A stretch of 64,000 bases of DNA, from contig PBNJ01000016.1 of the NCBI GenBank assembly GCA_002723075.1, positions 32,333-96,332 on the forward strand. Direction: 5' to 3'. This DNA comes from Flavobacteriaceae bacterium (GTDB lineage Bacteria; Bacteroidota; Bacteroidia; Flavobacteriales; Flavobacteriaceae). The stretch's first letter is position 1. Every line of letters begins with the position of its first letter. The position numbers and the translations under genes were made by a program. Under the pieces are notes generated by a model, which saw nothing but the letters and a program-made list of their open reading frames with translations, had not been told where the DNA came from and made no database searches. Of the stretch, positions 24,706-33,824 are shown piece by piece.

Positions 24706-24942
24706 TTAATTGACCTTGACTACTTTTTTGATTTGAGGAGCATACTTTTTAATGGTTGTCTCTACGCCCAGTTGCAGGGTCATTTGATTGACTGAACAGG
24801 AAATACAGTTCCCTTCAAGTTCAACAATGACCGTATCTCCCTCAATAGCGACTAAGGAAATGTTTCCGCCATCGTTAATTAGAAAGGGGCGTATTTCATC
24901 TAGGGCTTGTTCTACTTGTTCTTTGACTTCTACCATACTCAA
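24706..24942 (-). CDS. NifU-like C-terminal domain protein (Fe-S cluster carrier)
   Basis: 78 residues, essentially a lone NifU C-terminal domain (EVKEQVEQALDEIRPFLINDGG motif region, then GNCISCSVNQMTL and a C-terminal VxKV). The CxxC (CISC) is the cluster-binding site of Nfu-type carriers. It follows the Mrp-family ATPase by 4 bases on the same strand, so both are likely cotranscribed and act together in cytosolic Fe-S protein maturation. The small size is usual for the Bacteroidota version. Confidence 0.92.
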   Translation of the reverse strand: MSMVEVKEQVEQALDEIRPFLINDGGNISLVAIEGDTVIVELEGNCISCSVNQMTLQLGVETTIKKYAPQIKKVVKVN

Positions 24943-24946
24943 ATTA

Positions 24947-26074
24947 TTAGGAAACTGCTGAACATCCAGCCATGGTTGTGATCTTCACAATTTCGGTTGG
25001 AGGTAATTCTTTGTTTCGTTGTACAAGTTCTGTAATGAGTGACTGTGTGATACTCGTAAATGCATCTTCGGTAGCCCCCCCTTGCATCACAGCTGGTCTT
25101 CCTACGTCTCCAGCTTCACGAAGACTTTGCTCCAGTGGCAAATCGCCTAAAAAAGGAACCCCAACATCCTCGGCAAGATATTTGGCGCCATCTTTTCCAA
25201 AAATGTAATATTTATTATCAGGTAATTCTTCTGGGATAAAGTAGGACATATTCTCCACAATCCCCAAAACAGGAACCTGAATTGAATCTTGTTGGAACAT
25301 GGCAACCCCTTTTTTGGCATCGGCAAGAGCTATAGCTTGTGGTGTACTGACCACCACAGCTCCAGTCACTGGAAGCGCTTGTAAAATACTCAAGTGAATA
25401 TCCCCAGTACCGGGTGGTAAGTCAATCAATAAAAAATCGAGCTCACCCCAGTCCGCATCAAAAATCATCTGGTTAAGTGCCTTGGATGCCATTGGTCCAC
25501 GCCAAATCACAGCTTGATCTGGTTTTGTGAAAAATCCGATCGATAAGAGTTGAACGCCATAGTTACTCACAGGTTTCATCTTTGATTTGCCTTCAACCTG
25601 AACAGACAAAGGGCGTTCATAAGCCACATCAAACATCAGTGGCATCGATGGCCCATAAATATCTGCATCCAATATCCCAACTTTAAAACCCATATTGGAA
25701 AGGGTAACCGCCAAATTAGCTGTCACTGTAGATTTCCCTACCCCGCCTTTTCCAGAGGCAATCGCAACGATATTTTGAAGACCGTCCATAGCTTTGCCTT
25801 TGATGAGATTGGATTGTGACACAGAAGGAGATGCCTGATGAGTCACATGCACTTGAATGCTATAATTCTCTCCAATTTGGTCTTGTAATACTTGCTCAAC
25901 GTGCGCCTCAATTTTTTTGCGCAACTGTAAGCTTGGGCTTGCTAGGGCTAGGTCAATAACAATATCCTTGCCGATGACCTGTAAATTGGTCAACGCGTTC
26001 GCACTCCCTATGGTTTGGGATAACCCTGGAAGTAAAATGTCTTTGACTATAGATTGAACAGCGGACTTTTTCAA
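24947..26074 (-). CDS. Mrp/ApbC/NBP35-family Fe-S carrier ATPase
   Basis: 375 residues. Residues 1-95 form a MIP18/DUF59-like domain, followed by the deviant Walker A ASGKGGVGKST, then GILDADIYGPSMP, LLIDLPPGTGD and a conserved C-terminal part. The CxxC that many Mrp proteins carry after the NMSYF segment is absent here (the segment reads NMSYFIPEELPDNKYYIFG); I believe this is usual in Flavobacteriia. Role by family: ATP-dependent assembly or transfer of Fe-S clusters. The NifU-like neighbour supports this. Confidence 0.93.
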   Translation of the reverse strand: MKKSAVQSIVKDILLPGLSQTIGSANALTNLQVIGKDIVIDLALASPSLQLRKKIEAHVEQVLQDQIGENYSIQVHVTHQASPSVSQSNLIKGKAMDGLQNIVAIASGKGGVGKSTVTANLAVTLSNMGFKVGILDADIYGPSMPLMFDVAYERPLSVQVEGKSKMKPVSNYGVQLLSIGFFTKPDQAVIWRGPMASKALNQMIFDADWGELDFLLIDLPPGTGDIHLSILQALPVTGAVVVSTPQAIALADAKKGVAMFQQDSIQVPVLGIVENMSYFIPEELPDNKYYIFGKDGAKYLAEDVGVPFLGDLPLEQSLREAGDVGRPAVMQGGATEDAFTSITQSLITELVQRNKELPPTEIVKITTMAGCSAVS

Positions 26075-26127
26075 AGTTGCTTTTTTAAAATGATTCTAAA
26101 TTGCAAATATAGCACAAAGCCAGTAAC

Positions 26128-26466
26128 TTACATAGGGTTTGCCGGATCCCAAAAGACTTGCTCAAAATGGGCGATTTGGTCATCCTCGATTTGATGACCT
26201 TCGTTTTCTAATAACTGCTGCATGATTCTCGGTCCGCCAAAGTGATGTTTTCCCGTAAGTAAACCATTGCGATTCACCACGCGATGTGCTGGGACATCTG
26301 GTTTTGAATGGGCTGCATTCATCGCCCAACCAACCATACGTGCCGAACGGCGCATGCCCAAATGGCCTGCGATTGCACCATAGCTCGTGACCCTTCCTTC
26401 TGGAATTTGACGAACAACATCGTATACACGATCAAAAAAATCAGTTTTATCTGAATTATTTTTCAT
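26128..26466 (-). CDS. Alkyltransferase-like (ATL) protein, MGMT family without active-site Cys
   Basis: 112 residues, the DNA-binding half of O6-alkylguanine-DNA alkyltransferase: GRVTSYGAIAGHLG, RMVGWAMNAA, then P59-A60-H61-R62-V-V-N. True MGMT enzymes have PCHR; here Ala replaces the Cys, so it cannot take up the alkyl group. It should act as an ATL protein that flags alkylated bases, in other bacteria for nucleotide excision repair. It overlaps trmB by 11 bases and is likely in the same transcription unit. Confidence 0.88.
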   Translation of the reverse strand: MKNNSDKTDFFDRVYDVVRQIPEGRVTSYGAIAGHLGMRRSARMVGWAMNAAHSKPDVPAHRVVNRNGLLTGKHHFGGPRIMQQLLENEGHQIEDDQIAHFEQVFWDPANPM

Positions 26467-27130
26467 AACTGAATTTTAGGTAAGTGATTGGGGTTTGCTC
26501 TGCCAAATACTGTTGCTCATAAAAGGTTTGAATGGAAACCACCTCCGCTGGCGCATGTACATATTTGTAAACATCGTGATGCGCCATTTGTGGTCGGATG
26601 CCCAGGCCGCCCAAAACCCCAAGAGTATATCCGTGTAAGAAAGCACTATCCGTTTTGAGATGTACAACTCCTTTGGAGTCCAGAATTCGTTGATATTTCA
26701 ATAAAAAATAGGGGTTTGTAAGCCGATGTTTTGTCCGTTTGAATTTCAGCTGTGGATCAGGAAACGTCAACCAAATTTCGGATACCTCATCATGGGCAAA
26801 AACCTGCTCGACAAGCTCAATTTGTGTTCGGATAAACACTACATTGGATAACTGTTCTTCATGTGCTGTTTTTGCACCTCTCCAAAATCGAGCACCTTTA
26901 ATATCAATTCCAATGTAATTACAATCTGGATTTTGTCGAGCTAAGGCCACAGTGTATTCGCCCTTCCCACAACCCAGCTCGACTATGATTGGGTTGTCGT
27001 TTCTAAAATATTCTTTCCAATGCCCTATGTGTTCAAATGATCCCTGGAGAAGCGATTCCCTAGTGGGCTGAATCACATTGGGTAAGGTCTCATTCTCTTG
27101 AAAGCGTTTCAATTTGTTTTTACTGCCCAT
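26456..27130 (-). CDS. trmB: tRNA (guanine-46-N7)-methyltransferase
   Basis: 224 residues. A Rossmann-fold methyltransferase with the SAM loop VELGCGKGEYTVALA and the TrmB signatures GIDIKGARFWRG and WLTFPDPQLKFKRTKHRL. It forms m7G46 in the variable loop of tRNAs. Overlaps the upstream histidine-kinase gene by 11 bases and the downstream ATL gene by 11 bases. Confidence 0.94.
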   Translation of the reverse strand: MGSKNKLKRFQENETLPNVIQPTRESLLQGSFEHIGHWKEYFRNDNPIIVELGCGKGEYTVALARQNPDCNYIGIDIKGARFWRGAKTAHEEQLSNVVFIRTQIELVEQVFAHDEVSEIWLTFPDPQLKFKRTKHRLTNPYFLLKYQRILDSKGVVHLKTDSAFLHGYTLGVLGGLGIRPQMAHHDVYKYVHAPAEVVSIQTFYEQQYLAEQTPITYLKFSYEK

Positions 27131-28208
27131 CGATTTTGGCTATTCCATCGGCATTTTTGTTTGCCTTGTCTAAGGTAAAGGAAAATTGAGAACCGATGTC
27201 AACTCGACTTTCCACCAGCAGTTCCTGTTGATGAGCCTCGACAATGTGCTTGACGATTGAGAGTCCTAGACCAGTACCCCCTTCTTTTCGGCTACCGCTT
27301 TTATCAACACGATAAAAGCGTTCAAACAAGCGTGGAAGGTGCTCTTCAGAGATTCCCAACCCGTTGTCAGCAATATGGACTTTGATTGTATCCTCATCGA
27401 TATCTTCAAATCGAATTTCGGTTGTTCCCTTTTTCTTTCCATATTTGATGGAATTCACAATCAAATTTGTAAAGACTTGTTGGATTCGTTCCTCATCTGC
27501 ATATACCTCGATTGGGAAAAGATAATCTTTATCAAACTCAAGCGATATGTTGGATTTCGCTGCTCGAATTTCCAACAATTCAAAAACGTTTCGAACGTGC
27601 TCCACGATATCAAAATTTGACATCACAATTGCAGTCGTTTCTGTTTCGAGCTGTGTGAGTAAATCCAGATCTTTGACAATGTAAAGAAGTCGATCAACCC
27701 CTTTGTTGGCTCGATTAAGGTATTTTTTATTGACTTTTTCATCGTACAATGCGCCATCTAAAAGAGTTGATATATACCCTTGCACGGTAAACAGTGGTGT
27801 TTTGAGTTCGTGGGCTACATTCCCTAGAAACTCCTTTCGAAATGCATCTTGGCTTTTTAACGTATTGATTTCTGAAATACGTTTGGACACAATCTCTTTG
27901 ACTTTCTCCTCCAACTCATCCAAATCAAATAATGGACTTGTAAAATGTAGTGCTTCATTCTCTGCCGCAAAATCTGCATAAAGATTTTTGAGGTAGGCGT
28001 CTAACAATTGGTTGATCTGCCTGTTTAGCCAAAAGTACAAGGCAAGAGAAAAAAAAACACCCAACCCGATTGACATCAACAAGATATTGGCTGAAAATGG
28101 GTTTTTCTCAAATAAAATGTAGCCGATCAATGAAACGGTGAATACAACAATAAAAAGGCATGCGATGGCATAGACAATGGCAAGCGACTTCCTTCTTTTT
28201 GTGAGCAC
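27120..28208 (-). CDS. Sensor histidine kinase (PhoR-like)
   Basis: 362 residues. Two membrane segments near the N-terminus with only a short loop between (about 8-30 and 38-62), then a linker, a HisKA domain with the phosphoacceptor His in GNVAHELKTPLFTVQGYI, and a HATPase domain (N box IVNSIKYG, DNGLGI, GGTGLGLSIVKHI). With almost no periplasmic domain, the signal is probably sensed in or near the membrane or through a partner. Located 12 bases after its cognate response regulator. The layout recalls the PhoR/PhoB pair of other bacteria, but no phosphate-uptake genes are nearby. Confidence 0.92.
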   Translation of the reverse strand: MLTKRRKSLAIVYAIACLFIVVFTVSLIGYILFEKNPFSANILLMSIGLGVFFSLALYFWLNRQINQLLDAYLKNLYADFAAENEALHFTSPLFDLDELEEKVKEIVSKRISEINTLKSQDAFRKEFLGNVAHELKTPLFTVQGYISTLLDGALYDEKVNKKYLNRANKGVDRLLYIVKDLDLLTQLETETTAIVMSNFDIVEHVRNVFELLEIRAAKSNISLEFDKDYLFPIEVYADEERIQQVFTNLIVNSIKYGKKKGTTEIRFEDIDEDTIKVHIADNGLGISEEHLPRLFERFYRVDKSGSRKEGGTGLGLSIVKHIVEAHQQELLVESRVDIGSQFSFTLDKANKNADGIAKIDGQ

Positions 28209-28219
28209 AAGCTATCAGT

Positions 28220-28906
28220 TTAAATGACATATTTATAACCAACACCTTTTACGGTCTTAAAGTGCTGATCACCAATTTTTTCTCTGAGTTTGCGGATATG
28301 CACATCTATAGTTCGCCCACCAACAATGACTTCATTTCCCCAAACACGATCGAGTATGACTTCGCGTTCAAAAACTTTGTTTGGCTTACTCGCCAAAAGA
28401 GAAAGAAGTTCAAATTCTTTTCGCGGCAATATTTTTTCCTCACCGTTATAAATGATTTTGTACTCCTCGCGATTTACCACAAGACTCCCTACTTCAATTA
28501 GACTATCACTGTCAGAGCCATCCTGCAAACGACGCAAAAGCGACTTAACCTTACTGACAAGTACTTTGATCTTTACGGGCTTGGTGATATAATCATCTGC
28601 ACCTGCTTCTAGACCTGCAACTTGGGTATAATCCTCACTTCGAGCCGTTAAAAAAACAATGATCAGCTTTTCGCCTAACTTGGGTAATTTACGCAGATTC
28701 TCACACGCTTCAATCCCATCCATTTTAGGCATCATTACGTCGAGTAATATTAAATGAGGAGATTTGCTTTTGGCTTTCTCAATGGCCTCTTCTCCATTGG
28801 TTGCGGTGTACACTTTATACCCTTCGTTTGAAAGGTTATAACTCATGAATTCTAAGATGTCTGGTTCATCATCAACAAGTAAGATCTTAATATTTTTTTT
28901 ATTCAT
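28220..28906 (-). CDS. OmpR/PhoB-family response regulator
   Basis: 228 residues. The receiver domain carries the acidic pair DDE near residue 12, the phosphoacceptor Asp in LILLDVMMPKMDG and the conserved Lys in YITKPVKI. A linker leads to a winged-helix DNA-binding domain (LPRKEFELLSLLASKP..., RTIDVHIRKLREKIGD, TVKGVGYKYVI). First gene of the operon RR-kinase-trmB-ATL, divergent from the LuxE-like gene with 92 bases between. Confidence 0.93.
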   Translation of the reverse strand: MNKKNIKILLVDDEPDILEFMSYNLSNEGYKVYTATNGEEAIEKAKSKSPHLILLDVMMPKMDGIEACENLRKLPKLGEKLIIVFLTARSEDYTQVAGLEAGADDYITKPVKIKVLVSKVKSLLRRLQDGSDSDSLIEVGSLVVNREEYKIIYNGEEKILPRKEFELLSLLASKPNKVFEREVILDRVWGNEVIVGGRTIDVHIRKLREKIGDQHFKTVKGVGYKYVI

Positions 28907-28980
28907 GCTTTGCCAAAACTCAAATGTATAAAAATTATGGTTGAATCAAGTGGTCAAACATTAGCTTAATGTTAATAATG

Positions 28981-28988
28981 TAACTTTG
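28981..28988 (+). promoter_or_regulatory. Putative -7 box of LuxE-like gene
   Basis: TAACTTTG matches the Bacteroidota housekeeping -7 consensus TAnnTTTG and lies 10 bases before the ATG at 28999, implying a very short leader. No clear -33 TTTG is visible at the expected distance. Confidence 0.35.
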
Positions 28989-28998
28989 AAATCGATTT

Positions 28999-29964
28999 AT
29001 GAACAAACTACCGTTTTACCAATCTTCAATTGAGTTTCACACACAGGCAATCAATTGCTATGAAGAACAGTTTACCCATAATCCGATCTATCGTTCGTTT
29101 TGTGACCTCACGCATCGTCATCCAAGCGATTGCGAATCGCTAGTTCAAATTCCATTTTTGCCGATCTCTTTTTTTAAAACACACAAGATTCTTACAGGAA
29201 CTCCGCACTGCTCCCATGTTTTTGAAAGCAGTGGTACGGGAGGGGCGACAAGTTCACATTACGTAGCAGACATCCAGACCTATGAGCAGAGTTTCCTAAG
29301 CTGTTTTGAGTTGTTTTACGGAAATCCAAAGCAGTTTGCAATCATTGGTTTACTGCCAGGGTATTTAGAAAAACCCAATTCATCCTTGGTCTTTATGATG
29401 CGAAAATTGATCGAATTATCCGATTGCACAGACAGTGGTTTTTATCTTGATGACCACCAAAAGTTGCATGAGGTTTTGAAACGGCGTGAGCAAAATCACA
29501 AAAAAACATTACTGTTGGGTGTAAGTTATGCTTTATTGGATTTTGCAGAGGAATTTCCCTTCTCTCTATCTCATACGATTGTCATGGAAACAGGAGGCAT
29601 GAAGGGGCGTCGAAAAGAGATGGTGCGCAACGAACTACACGCACAACTCAAACACAATCTAGGTGTTAAAGAGATTCAATCAGAATATGGGATGACAGAA
29701 CTTCTATCGCAAGCCTACGCCAAAACAGATGGAAGATTTCATTGCCCACCTTGGATGGAGGTCTTTGTTAGCCATCCAAACAACCCCATGGAAGTACAAG
29801 AGCATGGAACAGGCTGCTTGAATATTATTGACCTTGCCAACAAATATTCATGTGCATTTATCGCCACAGATGACTTGGCAAAAGTGTATCCCGACGGATC
29901 TTTTGAGATTCTGGGAAGGGTAGACGCCAGTGATATCCGTGGATGTAACCTGATGGTTAGCTAA
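28999..29964 (+). CDS. LuxE/PaaK-like acyl-protein synthetase domain protein
   Basis: 321 residues, soluble. It resembles the LuxE acyl-protein synthetase family, adenylate-forming enzymes that activate an acyl group: N-terminal [17 protein letters not shown], phosphate-loop-like [20 protein letters not shown], and the [15 protein letters not shown] segment in the place of the adenylation motif. No luciferase or LuxC/LuxD genes are present, so a role in luminescence is unlikely. In Flavobacteriia single LuxE-like genes are common and uncharacterised. Its 3' end overlaps the convergent tyrS end by 8 bases. Confidence 0.8.
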   Translation: MNKLPFYQSSIEFHTQAINCYEEQFTHNPIYRSFCDLTHRHPSDCESLVQIPFLPISFFKTHKILTGTPHCSHVFESSGTGGATSSHYVADIQTYEQSFLSCFELFYGNPKQFAIIGLLPGYLEKPNSSLVFMMRKLIELSDCTDSGFYLDDHQKLHEVLKRREQNHKKTLLLGVSYALLDFAEEFPFSLSHTIVMETGGMKGRRKEMVRNELHAQLKHNLGVKEIQSEYGMTELLSQAYAKTDGRFHCPPWMEVFVSHPNNPMEVQEHGTGCLNIIDLANKYSCAFIATDDLAKVYPDGSFEILGRVDASDIRGCNLMVS

Positions 29965-31252
29965 ACACCACCATAAAATAATTCTTTTTCCCTCGTTGGA
30001 GTAGCAAATAACGATCGCATATCAAATCGGTAGGTTGTGCAGTGAAAGATTCCTTTATTTTTTCTTTATTTACCGAAATCGAATTTTCTTTAAGTGCACG
30101 TCTTGCTTCGCCGTTGGAAGACAAAAACCCTGTTGACGACGCAAGTAAATCAATCGCTATGATTCCTTTTGTAAGTGTTGATTTGGGTAAACTGGCTTGC
30201 GGAACTCCCTCAAAAACATCCAAAAAGGTGGCTTCATCAAGTTGTTTTAAAGCCAATGAGGTTGCCTTTCCAAAAAGGATTTCCGAAGCTTGAACCGCCA
30301 AAACTCTTTCTTCTTCGGAGTGCACCATACGTGTCACTTCGTCTGCAAGGGTTCTTTGAAGTTGACGTATATGAGGCTCCTCTTTATGTTTTGCAATCAG
30401 ATCGGCAATCGTATTTTGATCCAAAAAGGTAAAGATTTTGATATAGCGTTCTGCATCTTCATCAGAGGTGTTGAGCCAGTATTGGTAGAATTTATACGGA
30501 GAGGTTTTGGTCTTATCCAACCAAACGTTCCCACCTTCAGTTTTTCCAAACTTGGTTCCGTCGGCCTTTGTGATCAAAGGGCAAGTCAGGGCGTAAGCCT
30601 TTCCTCCAAGCTTTCGACGAACTAACTCTGTACCTGTGGTAATATTTCCCCATTGGTCACTGCCCCCCATTTGCAACAAGCAGTTGTGATGCTCATAGAG
30701 ATGGAGGAAATCATAACCCTGTATAAGTTGATAACTAAACTCGGTAAAAGACATGCCCTCTTTTGCGTCGCTACCCAAGCGTTTTTTGACCGAATCTTTG
30801 GACATCATATAATTGACCGTCAAATGCTTTCCGATATCTCGTGCGAAGTCAATCAAAGAAAAACTTGACATCCAATCGTAATTGTTGACCAGCTTGGCAG
30901 CATTGGGAGAGCTTTCTGTAAAATCCAAAAACCGACTGAGCTGACTTTCAACCCCTTTGATGTTTTTTTCAAGAGTTGCTTTATCCAGCAAGTTGCGCTC
31001 TTGTGATTTTCCAGATGGGTCCCCAATCATACCCGTCGCACCGCCAATCAATGCAATCGGGCTATGTCCAGCCCGTTGAAAATGCATCAATATCATAATC
31101 TGCACCAAACTCCCAATATGTAAAGAGTCGGAGGTGGGGTCAAAACCAATGTAGCCAGAAGCTGGTTTTTCGTTTAACACCTTTTCCGTTTCTGGCATGA
31201 TATCATGTATCATCCCTCTCCACGCTAATTCCTCTACAAAATTCTTTGCCAT
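29957..31252 (-). CDS. tyrS: Tyrosyl-tRNA synthetase
   Basis: 431 residues, class I synthetase. The HIGH-type motif is [20 protein letters not shown] is the KMSKS-type loop, and [14 protein letters not shown] is the tyrosine pocket signature. The C-terminal S4-like RNA-binding domain spans about residues 355-431 ([18 protein letters not shown]). Standalone gene with its own putative promoter. Confidence 0.96.
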   Translation of the reverse strand: MAKNFVEELAWRGMIHDIMPETEKVLNEKPASGYIGFDPTSDSLHIGSLVQIMILMHFQRAGHSPIALIGGATGMIGDPSGKSQERNLLDKATLEKNIKGVESQLSRFLDFTESSPNAAKLVNNYDWMSSFSLIDFARDIGKHLTVNYMMSKDSVKKRLGSDAKEGMSFTEFSYQLIQGYDFLHLYEHHNCLLQMGGSDQWGNITTGTELVRRKLGGKAYALTCPLITKADGTKFGKTEGGNVWLDKTKTSPYKFYQYWLNTSDEDAERYIKIFTFLDQNTIADLIAKHKEEPHIRQLQRTLADEVTRMVHSEEERVLAVQASEILFGKATSLALKQLDEATFLDVFEGVPQASLPKSTLTKGIIAIDLLASSTGFLSSNGEARRALKENSISVNKEKIKESFTAQPTDLICDRYLLLQRGKKNYFMVVFS

Positions 31253-31267
31253 TTATTTTTTGTTACA

Positions 31268-31275
31268 CAAATATA
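31268..31275 (-). promoter_or_regulatory. Putative -7 box of tyrS
   Basis: On the minus strand this reads TATATTTG, a perfect TAnnTTTG match 15 bases upstream of the tyrS start. A T-rich stretch, but no TTG, lies about 19 bases further upstream. Confidence 0.45.
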
Positions 31276-31306
31276 AGACCTAGTTGATGATCTAAAAAAG
31301 GATCCT

Positions 31307-31705
31307 TTATTTGGTGATATTTTTTCTCTGTTTTGGTTTGATATCTATCGAATCGATCTTAAGTATCTCATTGTCGCTCTCTTCCATATTTTTTTCAAAT
31401 TCTTCGAGCTTTGTCTTTGCCATACTGACAATACGCAAGTATGCTTTCGGCTGTTTGGCGTAGTATGCATTACTACTTGTAAACTGTGCGCTATCAATTT
31501 CGTGAAACTGATAAAAAGAATCTGCATCCAAATCGATTCTCTGCTTTTGGTCTTTGGGAACAAATCCTTTAGTGGCATCCAAAACAGCAAGCTCAAAAAT
31601 TAAATCAGCCATTTTCTCTTCCCTAATCAAATTTTCGGGTGGAACTTCCTCCACCTGCGCACAGGACGATAGGATCAATAATACCAAAAGGATTGTTTTT
31701 TTCAT
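31307..31705 (-). CDS. DUF4296-type lipoprotein
   Basis: 132 residues. A short lipoprotein signal (LLVLLILSSC, Cys 15), then a small helical domain with EEKMADLIFELAVLDATKG, resembling the DUF4296 family of Bacteroidota. Function unknown. It overlaps the dihydroorotase stop by 4 bases (ATGA), so the two are coupled; the association is probably one of conserved gene order, not of pathway. Confidence 0.8.
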   Translation of the reverse strand: MKKTILLVLLILSSCAQVEEVPPENLIREEKMADLIFELAVLDATKGFVPKDQKQRIDLDADSFYQFHEIDSAQFTSSNAYYAKQPKAYLRIVSMAKTKLEEFEKNMEESDNEILKIDSIDIKPKQRKNITK

Positions 31706-33045
31706 CTGGTAAATGCTACTGGCATTGCCGCTTTATGATTCAAAAATTTACCTTGGTCATACACCAAAGCCCCATTAACAATTGTATGGGTTACTTGTGA
31801 TCGAAAACTTTGCCCCTCAAGCGGAGACCACCCACATTTATAAAAGATATTGTCTTTAGAAACCGTGTATGGCGCATCCATATCCACGAGAACCAAGTCG
31901 GCATAATATCCTTCCCGCACAAACCCACGACGGTCAATATCAAATAACTTTGCGGGATTGTGTGCCATTTTTTCGACAATCTTCTCAATTGATATTTTTC
32001 CTTGCAAATGACATTCCAACAATACAGACAAAGCATGCTGTACCATCGGCCCTCCAGACGGTGCTTTGGGGTAGGGATTCATTTTTTCGTCTATGGTGTG
32101 TGGGGCGTGATCGGTGGCAATAATATCGATACGATCATCGTTGAGCGCCTCCCAAAGTCCCGCGCGATCTTGCGCGGTTTTTACCGCTGGATTCCACTTG
32201 ATTAAACTACCCTTATCGGCATAATCCGCATCGGAGAACCAAAGGTGATGAATACAAACTTCTGAGGTGATTGTTTTGGATTCCACAGCGGGATCACTTT
32301 CAAATAGCGCTGTTTCTTTGGCCGTTGACAAGTGGAACACATGGAGTCTTGCCCCTGTTTCTTTGGCCAATGCAACAGCGGTAGAGGACGATTGATAACA
32401 TGCTTCCTCCGATCGAATTTGTGGATGACAAAACATTGGAATCTCTTCTTCGTATTTCTCAGCGAAAATCGCCATGTTGTGCCGTATCGTTTGCTCGTCT
32501 TCGCAGTGAACAGATATCGGAAGTTTGGTATTTGAAAAAATATCGCGGAGCACATCGGGGTTATCAACCAGCATATTCCCTGTAGAAGATCCCAAAAAGA
32601 GTTTAATACCTGGAACACGGCGCGGATCAACGGCGAGAACCTCATTGAGGTTGTCATTGGTGCCTCCAAACTTAAATCCATAATTGGCCCAAGAACTGTG
32701 TTTCGCAATTTCGATTTTGTTTTCAAATTCTGCCCAAGTGGTGGTTTGTGGGTTGGTATTGGGCATTTCAAAGAAGGTTGTAATCCCACCAGCTACAGCA
32801 GCGCGACTCTCGGTCTCAATGGTGCCCTTGTGGGTTAGGCCTGGCTCGCGAAAGTGGACTTGATCATCAATTAACCCAGGTAGGAGTATCTTCCCTTCGG
32901 CATGAATTTCGATGTCTGCGCTTGACTCGATATGCGGAGCGATTTCTGCAATAAAGACCCCATCAACCAAAATATCAAGGGTTTTGATTTGTCCCTCGTT
33001 GACCACTTTGGCTTGTCGAATCAAGAGCGTTTGTTTATTTGGCAT
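31702..33045 (-). CDS. pyrC: Dihydroorotase
   Basis: 447 residues, amidohydrolase superfamily, pyrimidine biosynthesis (carbamoyl-aspartate to dihydroorotate). Motifs: LLPGLIDDQVHFREPGL-type metal site, VHCEDE, VFHLSTA and IIATDHAPHT with its catalytic Asp. The usual HxH at the first metal site reads QVH here; I believe this is the normal form in Bacteroidota dihydroorotases. Overlaps the upstream glycosyltransferase gene by 11 bases. Confidence 0.92.
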   Translation of the reverse strand: MPNKQTLLIRQAKVVNEGQIKTLDILVDGVFIAEIAPHIESSADIEIHAEGKILLPGLIDDQVHFREPGLTHKGTIETESRAAVAGGITTFFEMPNTNPQTTTWAEFENKIEIAKHSSWANYGFKFGGTNDNLNEVLAVDPRRVPGIKLFLGSSTGNMLVDNPDVLRDIFSNTKLPISVHCEDEQTIRHNMAIFAEKYEEEIPMFCHPQIRSEEACYQSSSTAVALAKETGARLHVFHLSTAKETALFESDPAVESKTITSEVCIHHLWFSDADYADKGSLIKWNPAVKTAQDRAGLWEALNDDRIDIIATDHAPHTIDEKMNPYPKAPSGGPMVQHALSVLLECHLQGKISIEKIVEKMAHNPAKLFDIDRRGFVREGYYADLVLVDMDAPYTVSKDNIFYKCGWSPLEGQSFRSQVTHTIVNGALVYDQGKFLNHKAAMPVAFTR

Positions 33046-33757
33046 ACCAGCTTTTTATTTTCATCAAAATTATGCCAAAAATGGCTTCGCTGATAATCGA
33101 ACGATTCATTTTTGAAGTGCCACGAGTGCGATCGGTAAACACAATGGGAATTTCGGTCAATCGAAAACCCTTAACCCATGCTTTAAATTTCATTTCAATC
33201 TGAAAGGCATAACCTGTAAACCGGATACTTTCTTCTTTCATAGCTCGTATGACCTCTTTTTTGTAACCCACAAAACCAGCCGTCGTGTCTTTTATTGGCA
33301 TTCTAGTAATCAAACGAACATATAAAGACGCAAAATAGGATAATAAAATTCGAGATAAAGGCCAGTTGACAACTTGAATCCCGCGTACATATCGAGAACC
33401 CACCACAACGTCTGCCTTGTTGTCTTGTAGTGTCTCTTGCAATTTGAGCAAATCGTAGGGATCATGTGAAAAGTCGGCGTCCATTTCAAAAATAAAATCG
33501 TAATCACGATCCAACGCCCATTGAAAGGCCTCCATATAGGCTGGGCCTAGGCCCTCCTTATTGGGTCGTTTGAGAAGGTGTAAACGGGCTTGATATTTTG
33601 GCTGTAATGCTTCTACTAATCTAGCCGTTCCATCAGGTGAATTATCATCTACAACCAGCATGTCGAAAAGGTGCTCTAGACCCATAACAGCAGGGACTAA
33701 CTCCTCGATATTTTCGGCCTCATTAAAGGTCGGAACAATAACTAGATTTTTCTTCAT
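33035..33757 (-). CDS. Polyprenol-phosphate glycosyltransferase (dolichol-phosphate mannose synthase-like, GT2)
   Basis: 240 residues from the ATG at 33757. The frame is open further upstream, but the GT2 fold begins directly at MKKNLVIVPTFNEAENI. DXD-like motifs: VVDDNSPDGT and FEMDADFSHDP. No C-terminal membrane helices, so it is the soluble short form. Transfers a hexose from a nucleotide sugar to a polyprenyl phosphate, giving a donor for periplasmic glycosylation. First gene of the unit with pyrC and the DUF4296 lipoprotein. Confidence 0.88.
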   Translation of the reverse strand: MKKNLVIVPTFNEAENIEELVPAVMGLEHLFDMLVVDDNSPDGTARLVEALQPKYQARLHLLKRPNKEGLGPAYMEAFQWALDRDYDFIFEMDADFSHDPYDLLKLQETLQDNKADVVVGSRYVRGIQVVNWPLSRILLSYFASLYVRLITRMPIKDTTAGFVGYKKEVIRAMKEESIRFTGYAFQIEMKFKAWVKGFRLTEIPIVFTDRTRGTSKMNRSIISEAIFGIILMKIKSWYAK

Positions 33758-33812
33758 GATACTCTCGATACAAAAGTAGGGAATTCGACGGTCTTGTTCC
33801 CCTGCCATTGTT

Positions 33813-33820
33813 TACTTTTG
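33813..33820 (+). promoter_or_regulatory. Putative -7 box of the DUF4271 gene
   Basis: TACTTTTG matches TAnnTTTG and lies only 4 bases before the proposed GTG start at 33825. If it is the real promoter, the mRNA would be nearly leaderless or translation would begin further downstream. Confidence 0.35.
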
Positions 33821-33824
33821 TACT

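Noticed and set aside
28999..29964. Bioluminescence gene cluster
   Set aside because: Only the LuxE-like gene is present; luxA, luxB, luxC and luxD homologues are absent nearby.
30290..30625. Plus-strand frames of 80-110 residues opposite tyrS
   Set aside because: They lie entirely opposite a firmly identified gene and show no domain pattern.
31702..33045. Inactive dihydroorotase because HxH reads QxH
   Set aside because: The QVHFREPG form appears to be the standard one in Bacteroidota dihydroorotases, and the catalytic Asp and other ligands are intact.
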